A DNA stretch of 64,000 bases from Costus lasius (taxonomy: Eukaryota > Streptophyta > Magnoliopsida > Zingiberales > Costaceae), in assembly GCA_027563935.2 (NCBI GenBank), contig CM050449.1:85281178-85345177 (forward strand). Direction: 5' to 3'. The translations under genes were made by a program, and so were the position numbers. Below are positions 34,834-48,432 of this stretch, in pieces (position 1 is the first letter of the stretch; every line of letters begins with the position of its first letter). The notes beneath the pieces are model-generated. The model was not told where the DNA came from and made no database searches. It saw only the letters and a program-made list of their open reading frames with translations.

Positions 34834-35367
34834 AGCTTTGGTACATGTGAGACTGGTGTATGGGCTGGTTAGGTGCAGGGCACAGTAACGCAGACATATA
34901 GGTGCATTGGATGCACTGGAGTGATCCACCGTGAGGATTGACTTATCTAGTCAATAAGTCAATCTCACATGCAAGAGGTTTGCATTGATCCTTAGACTTG
35001 AGGTGTTCATGTCTAGATTTGATGATGGGTGTGCTTTAATACAGTCTTACGTCTCTCCGTAATTGGGAGATCAAAACGACTGTCATTGGGCATGTCATAA
35101 GTCATGTGGAAACATGGATGACCAATAGTAGGATTTGCCCCTTCCTTATTGGAAGCATGATATCCACTCGGGGTGCCCCACCTTGTTGGTGCATGACAGG
35201 AAAGTGTGGCCACACTTGTTGAGTCATGACCAATGCATTGGATAATAAACTTGAGACTAATCCAATGGCAGGATATCAGCTTAGGCAAAGGGATCTGTAA
35301 TGCAATAGGAATCCTCGTTGTTTGTTAGGAGTTGTTGCCATAATGACTTAAGTCCTATGACATGGGT

Positions 35368-35401
35368 AGTAGTGATGTGTTGCTAGATACCCCTCACTAC
35401 T
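35368..35401 (+). other. Conserved LTR stem-loop of element E
   Basis: AGTAGTGA (35368-35375) pairs with TCACTACT (35394-35401) around the same 18-nt loop as in A. The third stem pair is T-A here but C-G in A/B/C. A second hairpin ATGATG/CATCAT follows at about 35403-35418. The 3' LTR copy is 59800-59833. Confidence 0.65.
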
Positions 35402-36233
35402 TATGATGTTTACATCATTGCCATCGTCATATGGATCCTACGGGGTCACACGCAATAGACTCTTGACGTTGCTTTAATCAGAAGCCTTATGATCAAGTTA
35501 TTGGATAACTTGGATCAATTTGGAAGATTTCATCAGCGCCAATGGGCCTGATGAGTTGGAAGAAAGTTATTGGAGCCAAACTTCATTTTTGGCAGGTTGA
35601 CCCAAAATTGACCTAGATTGGTCACATTTGGATTAGGGTTGCATTGGATTAGATCCAATGGCTTAATCAACCCATGCCATGAAGTTTGGGCTAGCTCATT
35701 ATCCAATGAGGCCCAATAATTAGTTGTCATGAAGAGGAATTGGCTTAAAAGGTTATAATGGGGAGAAATCTCACCCCATTGGCGCCTAGGGGCATAATGG
35801 GGTGAGGGAGGCGCCTTTGCTTCATTATGGAAGTAAAGGGCACCTAGCCCTTCTTCCTTGGATGGAATACATGCCTCTAAGGCAAGTCTTGGGGCTGATA
35901 TGGCTTGAGGACTCTTTTGGAAAGAGCTTGGGCGCATATGAGAAGTAGGAAGATGTTTATGGTAAAGTCATGGAGACTTTCCTTATGAACCCTACATGCA
36001 CCCAAACCCTTACCCTAGCCGAATTCTTCATGCATGTTGCGCCTAGCCACTTATCCTTTGATGGTAAGAATGCATTTGAGGCATGTCTTGGGCTGATATA
36101 GTGCTTGGACTTTTATGGATAGGTTGAATGAGGTTTATGGTAAAGTCTTGGAGACTTTCCTTACCTGAAGACTCCTTTATCCTAGCCATACACTTGGCAT
36201 GATCCTAGCCCTTGCCCAAACCGCCTCTAGTCC

Positions 36234-36242
36234 TATTTATAG
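36234..36242 (+). promoter_or_regulatory. Possible TATA box in 5' LTR of element E
   Basis: TATTTATAG about 1.6 kb into the LTR. It lies in the 529-bp part that the chimeric 3' LTR lost. Weak evidence from sequence alone. Confidence 0.35.
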
Positions 36243-36833
36243 GACCCATTGTCGCCCTCTCTAGTTGATGAACGCTTGGAGACGTGAACACACATAGAGG
36301 GGCGAAAGCAAGGGCAAAGGGTGACAACATCAAAGTGGCGCAACCCTTCTTCCAACAAGTGACTGCAAGTCTTCTCCTTCCTCTCCTCTTGGCGTGATTT
36401 GGAGAAGGACTTAGTGGCGCAATTTCCCCTTAATCTTCCTCAAGACCGAAACTCATCTTCTCCCTCTTCTCTTGGAATAAAGAGGATAAGGAGTTGGGGG
36501 CATCTTCCTTGCACTTGGCGCATGAACCTTGGAGGTGGCGCAAGAAGAGTGAAGGAACACTAAGGCTTGATTCTCTTCCCGAGGCTAGCACCAAGCGTGG
36601 AAGGGAGCAACGTTCAAGGAGTCGACGCGTGGATACTTGTAGAGGGCGAACACTTGGGCGCCTTCAACATGGCTTCGACGTCTAGACAAGCAAAAGAGGT
36701 ACATCTCTAACACATCCTTGTGTCTTCTCTCTCGCATGGATCCTTGGGAAAGGAATGTGTTTCGGGTGTAATGCTTCTTCCGCTGCGTCCTGGGACTGCA
36801 AAATTTTAAATTACACCCGGCATTCCCTAACAG

Positions 36834-36845
36834 TGGTATCAGAGC
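36834..36845 (+). other. Primer-binding site of element E
   Basis: TGGTATCAGAGC one base after the LTR end. Confidence 0.92.
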
Positions 36846-37285
36846 TACTTGCGAGAAACACAAGGTGTACATTTGCTTGTGTGAAAAATTTTTGGAAAAT
36901 GTTTCGTTCATCCATGCGCGTTTAACCTAGAAGGCGCTTTCATCTAAACTTCTTTCATCAATTTTTATGGCGAAATTTGGATTGTGTTTATGATGGATTT
37001 AAGACCAAAGGCGCACGTGGTTTTGTCATGTAGGACGGGCATTGTGTCTACGGACTGGCCAGGTCTCTTGATCTGACAAAATTGCCAGCCGATAGGGTCC
37101 ATGAAATCATCATAAAACTTGATCCCAATTTTAGCATAAATTTGATTAAGAGAGTGCTTTGGATGGAGTTGGCGCATAAGGGGATAAAATTTGATTATTA
37201 CAGTTTTTCAAATTTTATATATGCGCCACTTGTCTCTTCCATGGGTTGATATGGTCATAGCGAGTGCCCTCCTGGGTTGTGATGT
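36846..37285 (+). other. Leader of element E, part 1
   Basis: Non-coding. Bases 37191-37285 are copied into E's 3' LTR (60556-60650). Ends in gatgt, the target of element D; the leader resumes at 54719. Confidence 0.85.
37281..37285. repeat. Target-site duplication of element D, left
   Basis: gatgt, repeated at 54714-54718. The empty site survives at 60646-60650 inside the leader copy in E's 3' LTR. Confidence 0.93.
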
Positions 37286-39045
37286 TGATGTGGGACCAAA
37301 GCAGGACCTTCGGAGGTCCACCCGGGTCCGAAAGAAGCCCTCTCGGTATGGCTATCCTAGCCATTAGATATGGCTTCCTTAGGACCCCCCTTTTGTTGCT
37401 TATTTTGTCTTAGATTAGGGTGCATCATATGGTAGGTTAGATCCACCCACCAATTACACCATGTAGTTACATGCCTAGGATCCGCCACTTATGTATGGTA
37501 GGTTAGTGCATGAAATTGATGTAATAGTATAGGTCAACTCCATCTTTGGATACAAGTCAAAATCAAGTCAAGACAACTCCAAGAGATGCCATGGGCCATC
37601 AGCCCAACTCATGAAGGAATCAGCCCACCCCAATGGATCAACACCCCAAGCACCCCAAATTCCACCATCCTAGTTGGCAGCCATGTGGAGTTGCCTTCAT
37701 CTCTAATCAAGTCAAGGAGCAGCCTGCACAATGACCTACTTCAGCTCAACATGCGCCAGCCATCAAAGTCAAGGAGCAGCTTGAACAATGTCCACTTCAG
37801 TCCATCATGCGCCAGCCACCAAAGTCAAGGAGCAGCCTGCACTTTGCAACAACTTCAGTCCCTTCAAGCGCCAGCCACCCATGCCAATCTGCAGCCTGCA
37901 CATTGTCAGCTCTTTGCAGCCTCTTCAGTCCATCATCATCTCAGTTTCGAACTTGCCATCCTGCTGAAACTCCAAAGTCAAACCTCCAAGCAACCGCCCC
38001 TTTGGAAGAAGACATCAGCCCATTGAGTTGTCTACATCATGCTTACTTTTGTGACTTGTTTTTGTGCTTAGGAAGGGAGATAACCGTTGGAGACTCTCCT
38101 ATATGATGTATCTTCTTGTAAAGCCACCAGCTAGAGTTGAATGAATTTTCAAATTTCAGAAGTTTGTCTTCTAATGGTGTGTGTCACCTAACCCCTCCCT
38201 TTCTTCCAACCATTGCCGAGAGTTCCATTCCACCCCCCCCTCTCTTGCTCTTCAATCTTCTTCCACCATTTGCGCTCGTCCTGAAGATGGGAGCTCACGC
38301 CACTTCCTCCCCTTAGTCTTGACAAGTCCTCAGCCCAAGAGGAGGAGCTGGACAGCCGAGACTCAAGATGGTGTCATGCCGAGATCAAGCCACCACCTAG
38401 TTAGCTAAGTCTCTCTACTCTCTTGGTTGTTGTTCCTCGTTCTTGTTGGACAGCCCCTTTGCACTCACATTTGTTTTCTGCAGGTGGCGCAAGGCCATGG
38501 GATGATAAGCAAGCCGCCCATCTTTCTTCTCCCTCTAATCTAGTTAGTCTATGTTATGTTAGCAAGGGAATTTGGAGGCTATCCTCCCCCTTGAATGTTT
38601 TCATGTGAATGGTCTCTTAATATTCTTTCAAACTCACCCACGCATGTGTGGGATGCTGCAATGCCATGTGTGTAAGCTCATAGGGCCCTACTTCGTGAGT
38701 TTTCCACCATTGGACCGGTGAAGAACGGGAAGGTCACCCTTTCTATTCTCAAAGGGTGCAAGGTGAGTTCCTCCCTTAGAGTAGCTCTATTTCTTATGGT
38801 AGAACCGCATGTCTAGATCTCTTTGATATTGTAGAACCGCATGCTTAAGCTTTATTCAAAGTTTCATCTTATCTAGAAGCGCATGTTAGGTTTCTCTTGT
38901 TGATTAGTTTCGGTTTTCACTATTACATACCAAAACAAGCTAATTTCGAACTACGATAGCTTAAGGGGTTTATTAAGCTATACTTATTTATCAAAATGTT
39001 TTCGAAGCGCGTTGTTTGAATGTTGCATGCTTGGTGACCCCATCA
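37286..39045 (+). repeat. 5' LTR of element D (1760 bp)
   Basis: Starts TGATGTGGGACC, ends GGTGACCCCATCA. Differs from the 3' LTR at 37962, 37972 and 38157 and in the C run near 38226. The frames at 37586-38026 and 37807-38106 are repeated in both LTRs and are not genes. Confidence 0.93.
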
Positions 39046-39048
39046 TCT

Positions 39049-39060
39049 TGGTATCAGAGC
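39049..39060 (+). other. Primer-binding site of element D
   Basis: TGGTATCAGAGC 3 bases after the LTR end. Confidence 0.9.
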
Positions 39061-39205
39061 TTAGGCTCTTAGAGTAGGATTTTATAAGACCAAAACTTTA
39101 TTTTCCTACTACTAGGGCGATTTTTGGACCTAGGTGCTTGAAAGAATTTGATTAGCTATATCTTATCACCTTAGGGTCTATTTTCAAAACTTACTCATTT
39201 CGAAA

Positions 39206-40971
39206 ATGGCTACTAGATCCGGTGCCCCCTATGGTCTTAATCAAGCTATTGACCATGAGGTGAGTGCCCTTTCAATGGAGATGGCTTCCCTTAAAGAAAC
39301 CCTAGCAACCCTTCAACACTCCATAGGTGTTATAGACAATAGGCTTAACACCCTAGAGTCTAACTCTAAGATGGATCCCCAAACTACTAGCCGACCTAAT
39401 AGTGGATCCCACACAAGGGAACCAAATGTTCAAGGATCTCCTTCACACACCCCTAGAGTCAATCATGCTCAAACCGAATGGGAAGGGCCTCATGCCCCTC
39501 AAACCCCCTATCATAGACCTAGAGAGTATGATGTGCAACGTGCCATCAAGATCAATCCCCCTACTTTTGGTGGGTCTCTTAACCCCAAGGAATTCCTAGA
39601 TTGGGCCACAAAGCTAGATCAATACTTTGATTATAGCCTTATGCACAATGAGAGTAAAGTTAGGTTCACCAAGTGCTTACTAGAAGGACCCGCTAGACTC
39701 TATTGGACCCATATCGAGAGAACTATAGAAAGGGATGGTAAGCCACCCGTTGAGTCTTGGGATGAAATGAAATTCCTACTTAGGCAAAAGTATGTCCCAC
39801 CTGGTTTCATGCAAAAACTTAAGGATGAACTTGGTAGTCTCACTCAAGGCTCCTCTACTGTAGAAGCCTATCAAACCAAGCTAGAAGAACTCCTCATTAG
39901 GTGTGAAGTCAAGGAAGACCAAGGTATGATCCTAAGTCGGTTCAAGACTGGACTTAGACCTGACATTAAGAGGGCCTTGACCTACTTCCAATTAGATACC
40001 CCGGAGATAGCCTATCAAAGGGCCATTGAAGTTGAACAAGAACTTAAGAATAGGAAGGAGACTCTCCCTCCCCGACCCATCTATAGGCCAGCTCCTATGC
40101 ACTTGCCTTCTAGCTCAAACCCAAAACCAAGAACTGCTCAAACTACTGACAACTCCATCCCCATTTGTTATAACTGTAGGCAGAAGGGACACTTTGCAAA
40201 AGAATGCCCTAAGAAAGTCATGGTTTTATCTGAGGAAAACATAGACCCTGAGCCCACCTTTGAGGAAGACCCGGATCAAGAGATTGAAGTCAACGACTAT
40301 GACAGTAGTGATGATATCTTCAACACCTTAGGGGTAGTTAGGTGTACCCTTGTCAAACCTACCCCCACTGAGGACTGGCGCCGGACCAGTATCTTCCACA
40401 CCTACACCAAATGCCATGGTCACATGTGCAAGGTGGTCATTGATGGTGGAAGCAGCCTCAATGCTGTCTCCCACATAGCTGCTACAAAACTGAACCTCAA
40501 AATGGAACCCCGACCTAGCTCTTACAATATTTCCTGGGTTAACCAAACCAGTGTCCCTGTGACCCATAGGTGCCTCGTACCTATCCAGTTTGGTACATAT
40601 GAGGACAAGATTTGGTGTGACATCCTTACTATGGATGTAGCCCAAATCCTCTTAGGACGCCCTTGGTTATATGACATGGATGTTGTCCACTACGGTCGGA
40701 CCAATACCTATGTCTTTACCCATAAGGATCAAAAGATTAGGCTAAAACCCTCTCTTCCCAAAGAACTTAGAGCCACAACTAGTAAGGGTAAGATAGAGGA
40801 ACCCAAGAAAGGCCAACCTACCATTCAACTTATAAGGCCTCAAACTTTCACTAAGGAAATTATAGCAGATCAACCCCTTTATACCTTAGTCATCAAAGAA
40901 GTCAACCCTGAAGTAGAAGAGAAGCCTTCCCCAGAAGTAGAATCCATACTCCAAGAATTTAGTGAGCTCAC
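39206..40971 (+). pseudogene. Gag-protease part of element D gag-pol, interrupted by C
   Basis: Begins at ATG 39206 (MATRSGAPYGLNQ). A coiled-coil-like N-terminus is followed by a retrotransposon capsid region (about residues 115-270, with PPTFGGSLNPKEFLDW), a zinc knuckle CYNCRQKGHFAKEC at about 321-334, and an aspartic protease with IDGGSSLNAV around Asp413 and ILLGRPWLYD near 485. The frame is native to 40971, where element C starts. Beyond it the open frame reads into C's LTR to 41089, adding foreign residues. Removing C and one TSD copy rejoins the frame exactly with 50171 onward (1766 bp plus 1 base completes the codon). Confidence 0.92.
40967..40971. repeat. Target-site duplication of element C, left
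   Basis: ctcac, repeated at 50166-50170. Confidence 0.93.
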
Positions 40972-42704
40972 TGATGGAACCCTTTCAAGAGGGGAGCGCA
41001 AACCCTATTGTGAGAAGAACCCCTTTCATGAGGGGGGCGCAAGTCATATCTTTCTTTCTCATAGCAGCGGAATTAGGGTTTCCACATAAGATCGCATTCT
41101 ATACTTTCATATAATCAACTTGAATAACAAGTGAGAGATTCGTTACCATGGCCATGGGAAGGAGTCGGCTTGGAAGCTAGAGAACGATAGGGTTCTCCTC
41201 CAAAGTGTGCCACACACAAGAAGAAAAATGGCCTACACCTTGTCGTCCTTGTGCTAGCAAGGCTTCAAGGTTCTTTGCCGTATGGAAGGGAGAGAATAGC
41301 TTGCTTGGCGAGACTCCTTTTCCTTGTCTTCGTCCTTTTCGTGCTTCACCGAAAAATTGGAGAAGCCTTCACAAGCGCATTCCACAAGTGAGTAACCTCC
41401 CACACTTATGTGGAGGCGTTACACACATCCCATTTGAAAACCGAATTCCAAATATGGAATGTGTTGAAGGCTTAAGCGTTCACGCCAAGTGAACCAAGCC
41501 CTTAACTCACCTTACATGAACCATGCGCTCATCCATGAGCCGGTTCAATGTCGGTTTGGTCCAAGACCAATTAACCCAAGCCAAGCCAATAAATGGTCTA
41601 GACCATCTATGAACCTAATGGTTCAAGATCTAACCGTTCATCTCCTGATGCTCTTGATCTCACCGATCTAGCATCATCTCTCTCGATCGAAGCTTACCGA
41701 TCTCAAGCCCTAATCAATCAAACATGATCAGACCAGATCTCACTTACAATCAGAGATTAAATCCCTTTAAACTGAACCCAAACAATTCAGTCCACACGAT
41801 CTTACTCAAGTAAGCCATATCTCCAATTTGTGCGACCCTGAGGGTTTCCTTTAAATGTCGGTAACGATAACTCACGTTATCACGATCAGTGAGGGGTATC
41901 TAGCAACACATCACTGTCTCCCGATATAAAGGAAAGAGTCTTCCAAGACTACTCCCAAACCATAGCACAAGTGTGAATCAAACTCACGAGGCATGCATGT
42001 TTCCTTTGCCACTGGATGTTCTTATTGGACAAGCATGTCAAGCCTGTAACTCCAATACTATGAGCATGATTAGATCAGATGAACACTGTCATCTGGGTAT
42101 GGCCATACACTTTCTCAATCATCTCTTATAGAGGGGGGGCCCCTTTAGAACATCACACTCCTTGAACAAGGAGACGGCAATCCTTTATCTATCACAAGTG
42201 CCCTAACCTGACTCAAGCTCACCATCCAAGATAGTCTATAATCATTATGTTTCAAATGATATTGAACTACCTCAAAACAATGACAATCATCATTTAGAAA
42301 CACAAGTGATCTCAAGTCAAAGGACATGTGCCACTTGCTGCTTACAAGGATCATTCACATTGTGACAAGCAATGGAATATCCCAGTAGGGTCTGTCCAGT
42401 ACATCCAATGTACCCATGAGTCTACATCTTATTCCATGCTCGAAGCATCCTATAGGAGTAGCACTCATATCAGTCTCAATCATATCAAGGCTGTCTCATG
42501 TTCACCAAGATATCTCGACTAAGGACTTATGGCCTGTCAGCCTAGCTGAACAGCTTTGAGACATTATTCAGAAGTACACTTATTACAGCAGACAAGGTAA
42601 CAACCTGAATAATAACCATGCCTTTTATAAACATAAGAGTTTATTACATGATACTTTTACAATCCCAAGGCCTCAAACATTAGCCTTAAGGGCATACCCC
42701 AACA
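40972..42704 (-). repeat. 3' LTR of element C (left copy)
   Basis: On plus TGATGGAACCC...CCCCAACA. Terminal hairpins at 40980-40993 and 41020-41035; conserved stem-loop at 41887-41916. Confidence 0.94.
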
Positions 42705-42715
42705 ATCTCCCACTT
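42705..42715 (-). other. Polypurine tract of element C
   Basis: AAGTGGGAGAT on minus, next to the LTR. Confidence 0.85.
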
Positions 42716-42724
42716 GCACTTAAT

Positions 42725-45700
42725 CTAATGGTTGAGAAATCTCAAACCCATATTATTACAGTGCTTCTCATGCTTCTGCTGCGCCAGAGGCTTGGTAAGC
42801 GGGTCTGCCAGATTGTCATCTGTATGAACCTTGCATATTTTGATCTCGCCACGATCAATGATCTCCCGGATCAAGTGAAACCGTCTCTGTATGTGCTTGG
42901 ACTTCTGGTGCGACCGCGGTTCCTTTGCTTGTGCGATGGCTCCAGTGTTATCACAGAAGATAACCAAAGGATCAGCACTCGAAGGAACGACACCAAGTTC
43001 TCTCACGAACTTACGAATCCACACTGCCTCCTTGGATGCTTCCGAGGCTGCAACATACTCGGCTTCTGTTGTGGAATCAGCAACAGTTGACTGTTTGAAA
43101 CTCTTCCACACCACTGCTCCACCATTCAAGCTAAAAATGTAGCCTGACTGCGATCGGAAATCATCCTGGTCCGACTGGAACGAAGCGTCAGTATATCCCT
43201 CTATACTGAGTTCTTCCTGACCACCATATATCAAGAACATATCTTTGGTCCTCCGCAGATATTTTAAAATGTTCTTGACTGCAATCCAGTGCGCCAAACC
43301 TGGATTACTTTGGAATCGACTGGTCACGCTTAACCCGTAAGCGACGTCTGGGCGAGTACATAACATCGCATACATAATGGACCCAATAGCCGAAGCATAA
43401 GGCGTATTGTCCATTTCATCTTTCTCAGTCTGTGTTTGTGGACACTGACTCTTTGAAAGATTCAGACCATGTCTGACTGGAAGATATCCACGTTTAGAAT
43501 TCTCTAAATGGAATCTCTCCAGGACCTTATCGATGTAAGTGCTCTGGCACAGCCCGAGAAGCCTTTTAGATCTATCCCGGTAGATCTTCACACCTAATAC
43601 ATAGGCTGCTTCTCCTAAATCTTTCATCTGGAAACATTTTCCTAACCATGCCTTAACAGCATGTAGTTCAGGAATATCATTTCCAATGATTAAGATATCA
43701 TCGACGTAGAGGATTAGGAATGTAATTACGCTCCCACTAAACCTTTTATATACACACGGGTCATCTTCGTTCTTGATGAAACCAAACTCAGAGATTGATT
43801 CATCAAAACGAATATTCCAGCTTCTTGATGCTTGTTTAAGTCCATAAATGGACTTCTTTAACTTGCATATTTTATGACGATCTGCTGGATTAGTGAAACC
43901 TTCCGGTTGTGTCATATACACATCCTCATCCAGATTTCCATTAAGGAAAGCTGTTTTCACATCCATCTGCCAGATCTCATAATCGTAATATGCTGCTATC
44001 GCGAAAAGAATCCGAATAGACTTAAACATGGCTACAGGTGAGAAAGTTTCATCATAATCTAACCCGTAGATTTGTTTGAAACCTTTCGCAACTAGCCTGC
44101 CTTTATAGGTAACCACGTTACCATCCATGTCAATCTTCTTCTTGAAGATCCATTTATAGCCTATAGGGATTACTCCCGGAGGCGGATCAACCAAATCCCA
44201 GACTTGGTTATCTGACATGGAGTCCATCTCGGCTCGCATAACTTCAAGCCATCTAGCTGACTCCGGTCCACTGACCGCATCCGCATAAGTGAGGGGTTCA
44301 TCATTATCAATGATGTAGACTCCGTCATAGCGCTCAGGCTGTCGACGGATCCTACCCGATCTTCGCGGTTCCCGTGATATTTGAGCCTCAGGTTGCTCAA
44401 TAACCTGATTTACCGGCTCAGGCTCATCCAACTGTGCTTGACTACTTTGTCCTTCTTCTGGATTCTCATCCAGCTTTATTTCTCTCCCACTGGCCTCTTG
44501 CAGAAGAAATTCCTTCTCAAGAAATATGGCCGTCCGAGCAACAAACACCTTGTTCTCTTTGGGATAGTAGAAATAATAACCCTTAGTTTCCTTAGGGTAA
44601 CCGACAAAGATACATTTTTCAGATCTGCTCTCTAGTTTCCCAGAGGCGAGCTTTTTGACATAAGCCTCGCAACCCCAGATCCTGATAAATGTCAAGCTTG
44701 GCTGTTTCCCATACCATAGTTCATATGGCGTCTTTGAAACTGCCTTGGATGGCACTCGGTTTAGTACCTTTGCAGCTGTTTCCAGTGCAAAACCCCAAAA
44801 GGAGTATGGAAGAGTAGCCTGACTCATCATAGAACGAACCATGTCTAGTAACGTTCTATTTCTCCTCTCGGACACACCATTCCATTGCGGTGTTCCTGGC
44901 GGAGTGAGCTGTGAGATAATCCCACACTCCTTCAGATAGTCAGTAAACGTATGACTCAGGTATTCTCCACCTCGATCAGAACGAAGTGCCTTGATATTTC
45001 GGCCTAACTGATTTTGTACTTCATTTTTGAACTCTCTGAACTTGTCAAAAGATTCACTTTTATGTCTCATTAAATAGACATACCCATACCTACTGAAATC
45101 ATCAGTAAAGGTAATGAAGTACTGATAGCCACCTCTGGCATGTTTACTAAATGGCCCACACACATCACTGTGTATAAGGTCAAGTAAACCTGAAGTCCTT
45201 TGACCTTTGTTAGAAAAAGGTGACTTCGTCATTTTACCCATCAAACAAGCTTTGCATGTATCAATCTCCTCATAGGAGAATGATCCCAGCAGTCCATGAT
45301 CATGCAACCGCTTAATGCGCTTCTCGTTTATATGGCCTAAACGACTATGCCATAGCAAGGTGCTGTCATCAGCATACTTGGCTTTCTTATTATCAATGTT
45401 TTGTATAGAATTTTCCATGTCCAACATGTATAACCCATTGTTAATTGAACCAGTTGCATACACAATATTATCATGAGATAAAACACACTTTGAAATATTG
45501 CATTCAAAGGCAAATCCTTTCCTGACAAGAGCAGGAATAGAGATAATATTCTTGGTAATACTCGGTACAAAATAACAATTGTTTAATTCTAATACAACGC
45601 CAGATGGTAAAGAAATGAAATAGTCTCCTACAGCAACAGCAGCAACCCGTGCCCCGTTTCCAACTCGTAGGTCTACCTCATGCTGTCCCACCTGCCTTCT

Positions 45701-46609
45701 TCTCTTGAGTTCCTGTACATTTGAACAAATGTGAACTCCACATGCAGTGTCCAACACCCATGAAATGGTAGAAGAAGATAACATGACCTCAGTCACATAT
45801 ATACCTGAGCCAGAAGCGATGCTTCCCCTCTTATCTCCTTGGAGCGCTTTACAGTCCTTTTTCCAGTGACCCAGCTGGCCACAGTGGAAACACCTGTTAT
45901 CCTTCGACCGCTTCACCTTCTGTTTCAGGGCCTTGCTGTAATTCTTGACAGGGGCCTTGCCCTTCTTCCCCTTCTTCTTGTTCCTAGAAGGAACCATCAA
46001 GACAGAGGTTGAAGGCTTACCCTTCAGAGTTTCCTCAGTGGTCAAGAGCATATTCAGCAGCTCTGCCGGCGTACAATCGATCTTGTTCATATTAAAGTTA
46101 ATAATGAACGCATCGAAAGAGGGCGGAAGAGACTACAGAATAATGTCCACAGCAAGCTCCTGGTTGATGGTATGCCCCAGTTTCTCCAGAGCCTCCTTGT
46201 GCCCAATCATCTTGAGCACGTGAGCTCCCACTGGGCTCCCTTCAGCCAGTTTGCTCTGAAAGAAGAGCTTCGTCAGATTATAGCGTTCTGTCCTCGCCTG
46301 TGCAGCATACAGCATCTTGAGGTTCGCTATAATCTCTATAGCCGACATATCCTCATGCTGACGCTGCAGCGGTGGCGTCATAGACGCTAGCATCAGGCAA
46401 GCGACATCAATGCTATCATTGACGTGCTTTTCGTAGGCATCCCGAACCGCCCTTGCGGCGTTCGGAGCGGGCTGCGGCGGTATCGCCGTCTCGAGGACAT
46501 ACAGTTTCCTCTCTGCCTTAAGAACAATCTTAAGGTGTCCGAACCAGTCAGAGAAGTTCGGCCCAGCAAACTTCTCCCTTTCCAGTAGGGATCGCACATT
46601 GAAGCTCAT
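42725..46609 (-). pseudogene. Gag-pol of copia element C, one nonsense codon
   Basis: Starts at ATG 46609 and reads gag, zinc knuckle, protease, integrase, RT (YVDD) and RNase H in one frame to 42725, except for a TAG at 46135-46133 (codon 159). A and B have CAG (Gln) there, in the context CTGCAG. The rest matches A closely and has no other lesion. The RNase H region reads GYIF where A has GYVF, so the A-run that is shifted in B is normal here. A single C-to-T change silences this copy; product from the next Met (46090) would lack most of the capsid. Confidence 0.94.
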
Positions 46610-48418
46610 GGTGTTCGTTGCTGCAGGAATCTACAACAAGCAAGAACAGCAAGGTCAGTATCAATGTTTCAGAATCAATCCAGGACTTAAGAAAGATTCT
46701 TTTCTCACTATTTTGTCTGACTGAAAAATCCAGTAAACAGTCCGAAAGAGTAAACACTCTTTTAGTGAGATGGGATCCAGATTTCATACTTGGTCTCCGC
46801 GTCCCGCTCAGGCGAGATAAGATGCACAGAGATGACAAGCACTAGTTTCTGGTAGGCTGTCCCAGCCAATCGCTAACCCGTGCGATTCCCCTTCATCTTG
46901 GCAATCCAGCAGACTGTGCCAACTGAGTTGGTACAACACAGTCTCTGATCCCAGAGATGGCTGCCTCCATGTGCTACCATATGCGCCACATATGTAGTCT
47001 ACATGGTCAAGCTGACCTGACCTACTCCCTGGACCACCACGTGCTATGCTGAGCAACGAGAGGGGATAAATCCCAACTCTGTAACACGCAGGTGAAATCC
47101 AGCACCGTCTGAAGATAGATGGACGTGCCCACTGAGTGGGTTCAACACGGCTCCAACGATAGTCAGAAAGGTGAGGTTTCGCGTCAGAAGGCTTACGAGC
47201 TTGATATGTTAGCGTTGGATTTTAACGGTCTTTTATCTTCTTACTATCAGGCATGTCCTATGGCTATAGCAGAAGATAAACATAAATATGCAATTCTAAT
47301 TATTAGCAATAAGTAGAAAGCATGATCTTATGTGGTAAAAGCCCATGAACCCTAGTAAGACCTTAATATTACTTAAGTCTTCACTTGAGCTTCATGGCAT
47401 CTCATCTGGTCCAACCCAGTGCCCTAGCGCCAAGAGCACCTCAGGTGCACCACCAGGTGAATGCCCCTCTTGGATGTGTGCCTTTGTTCTTGTCTAATCA
47501 AAGTACATTTGATCTATCTAGACAAGGTTGACTCGCAGGTCAACAACATATTATAAATTAAGTACAATGTGATTCGCAGATCACAAATTAATTTACAATT
47601 TTTAAGTCCAGGCACGCAGGCCCCAGCACAGCACACAATCGGGCAACCCACATAAGACTAAATAAACAAGCATATGGTTCAATCAACATGTGATCCAATC
47701 ATCTTGAAATTAAAAGTTTTGAAAACCCCATGGCATCAATTTTAATTTCCTTATGAGCCCTACAACCTTACAATGGTCCATTGATAGGGATCCACTCATC
47801 CATCTAGTTAGATCCTGTGCCCTTGCATGCACCGAGTCCTAACTGACCCGAGTTGACCTAATGGTCAACCATGCATGCCCCAAGGGCTGAACCACCTTCA
47901 AGAGGTTTGGCAAGCGGGTGTGACCCCGGGCCTAACTCAAGAGTGTTCACTGGTTGTCTCAACCAGACCTCGCTACACGCCTAAGATGCAATCGACCTAT
48001 GGCCACCTAGTGCTTGCGCACAGGTGCCATCTGGTCGATCCATCTAGACTGTCAGATGGTCTGATCAGACTAATGGATCTAACCTAGAGGTGACTTCAGC
48101 CCCATCAACCCATCTAAGGGTTTATAGTAGATGCATATAGATCTAAATGTTTGCGCGCAAGTAGGTATAAGATTTGATGAAATATCATTCAACCATTCAA
48201 CATACTTATCATGCGCCAACACAACAACATGCGCAACTCATGAAGAAACATACATCTTGCGCAACTTATGAAGAAACATACATCTAAGTTCTAAACTAGC
48301 ATGTAGGTTTCGGCATGTAAGCAATCACCTTTAGATCTATTCACAAACATATTCATGGATCAAACATGATGATCTACTCATTAGAACCGCAAGCAATCAT
48401 ATGAAAAAGTATAGATTC
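46610..48418 (-). other. Leader of element C
   Basis: As in A and B. Hairpins at 47125-47143 and 46916-46934. No gene. Confidence 0.75.
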
Positions 48419-48430
48419 GCTCTGATACCA
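48419..48430 (-). other. Primer-binding site of element C
   Basis: TGGTATCAGAGC on minus, 2 bases inside the 5' LTR. Confidence 0.92.
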
Positions 48431-48432
48431 AT

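Larger units (their letters stand above)
34834..36832 (+). repeat. 5' LTR of element E, part 2
   Basis: Continues E's LTR after B and ends GGCATTCCCTAACA before the PBS. Contains the conserved stem-loop (35368-35401) and a TATA-like box (36234-36242). Bases 36128-36656 are absent from the 3' LTR. The small frames here (35533-35937, 36494-36685) recur only as LTR sequence and are not genes. Confidence 0.92.

Noticed and set aside
38226..38240. C-run length difference between D's LTRs as a meaningful indel
   Set aside because: Homopolymer length is prone to slippage and sequencing error; not used for dating.
40972..41089. C-terminal extension of D's gag-pro frame into element C
   Set aside because: The frame merely reads into C's LTR after the insertion; the residues are not native to D.
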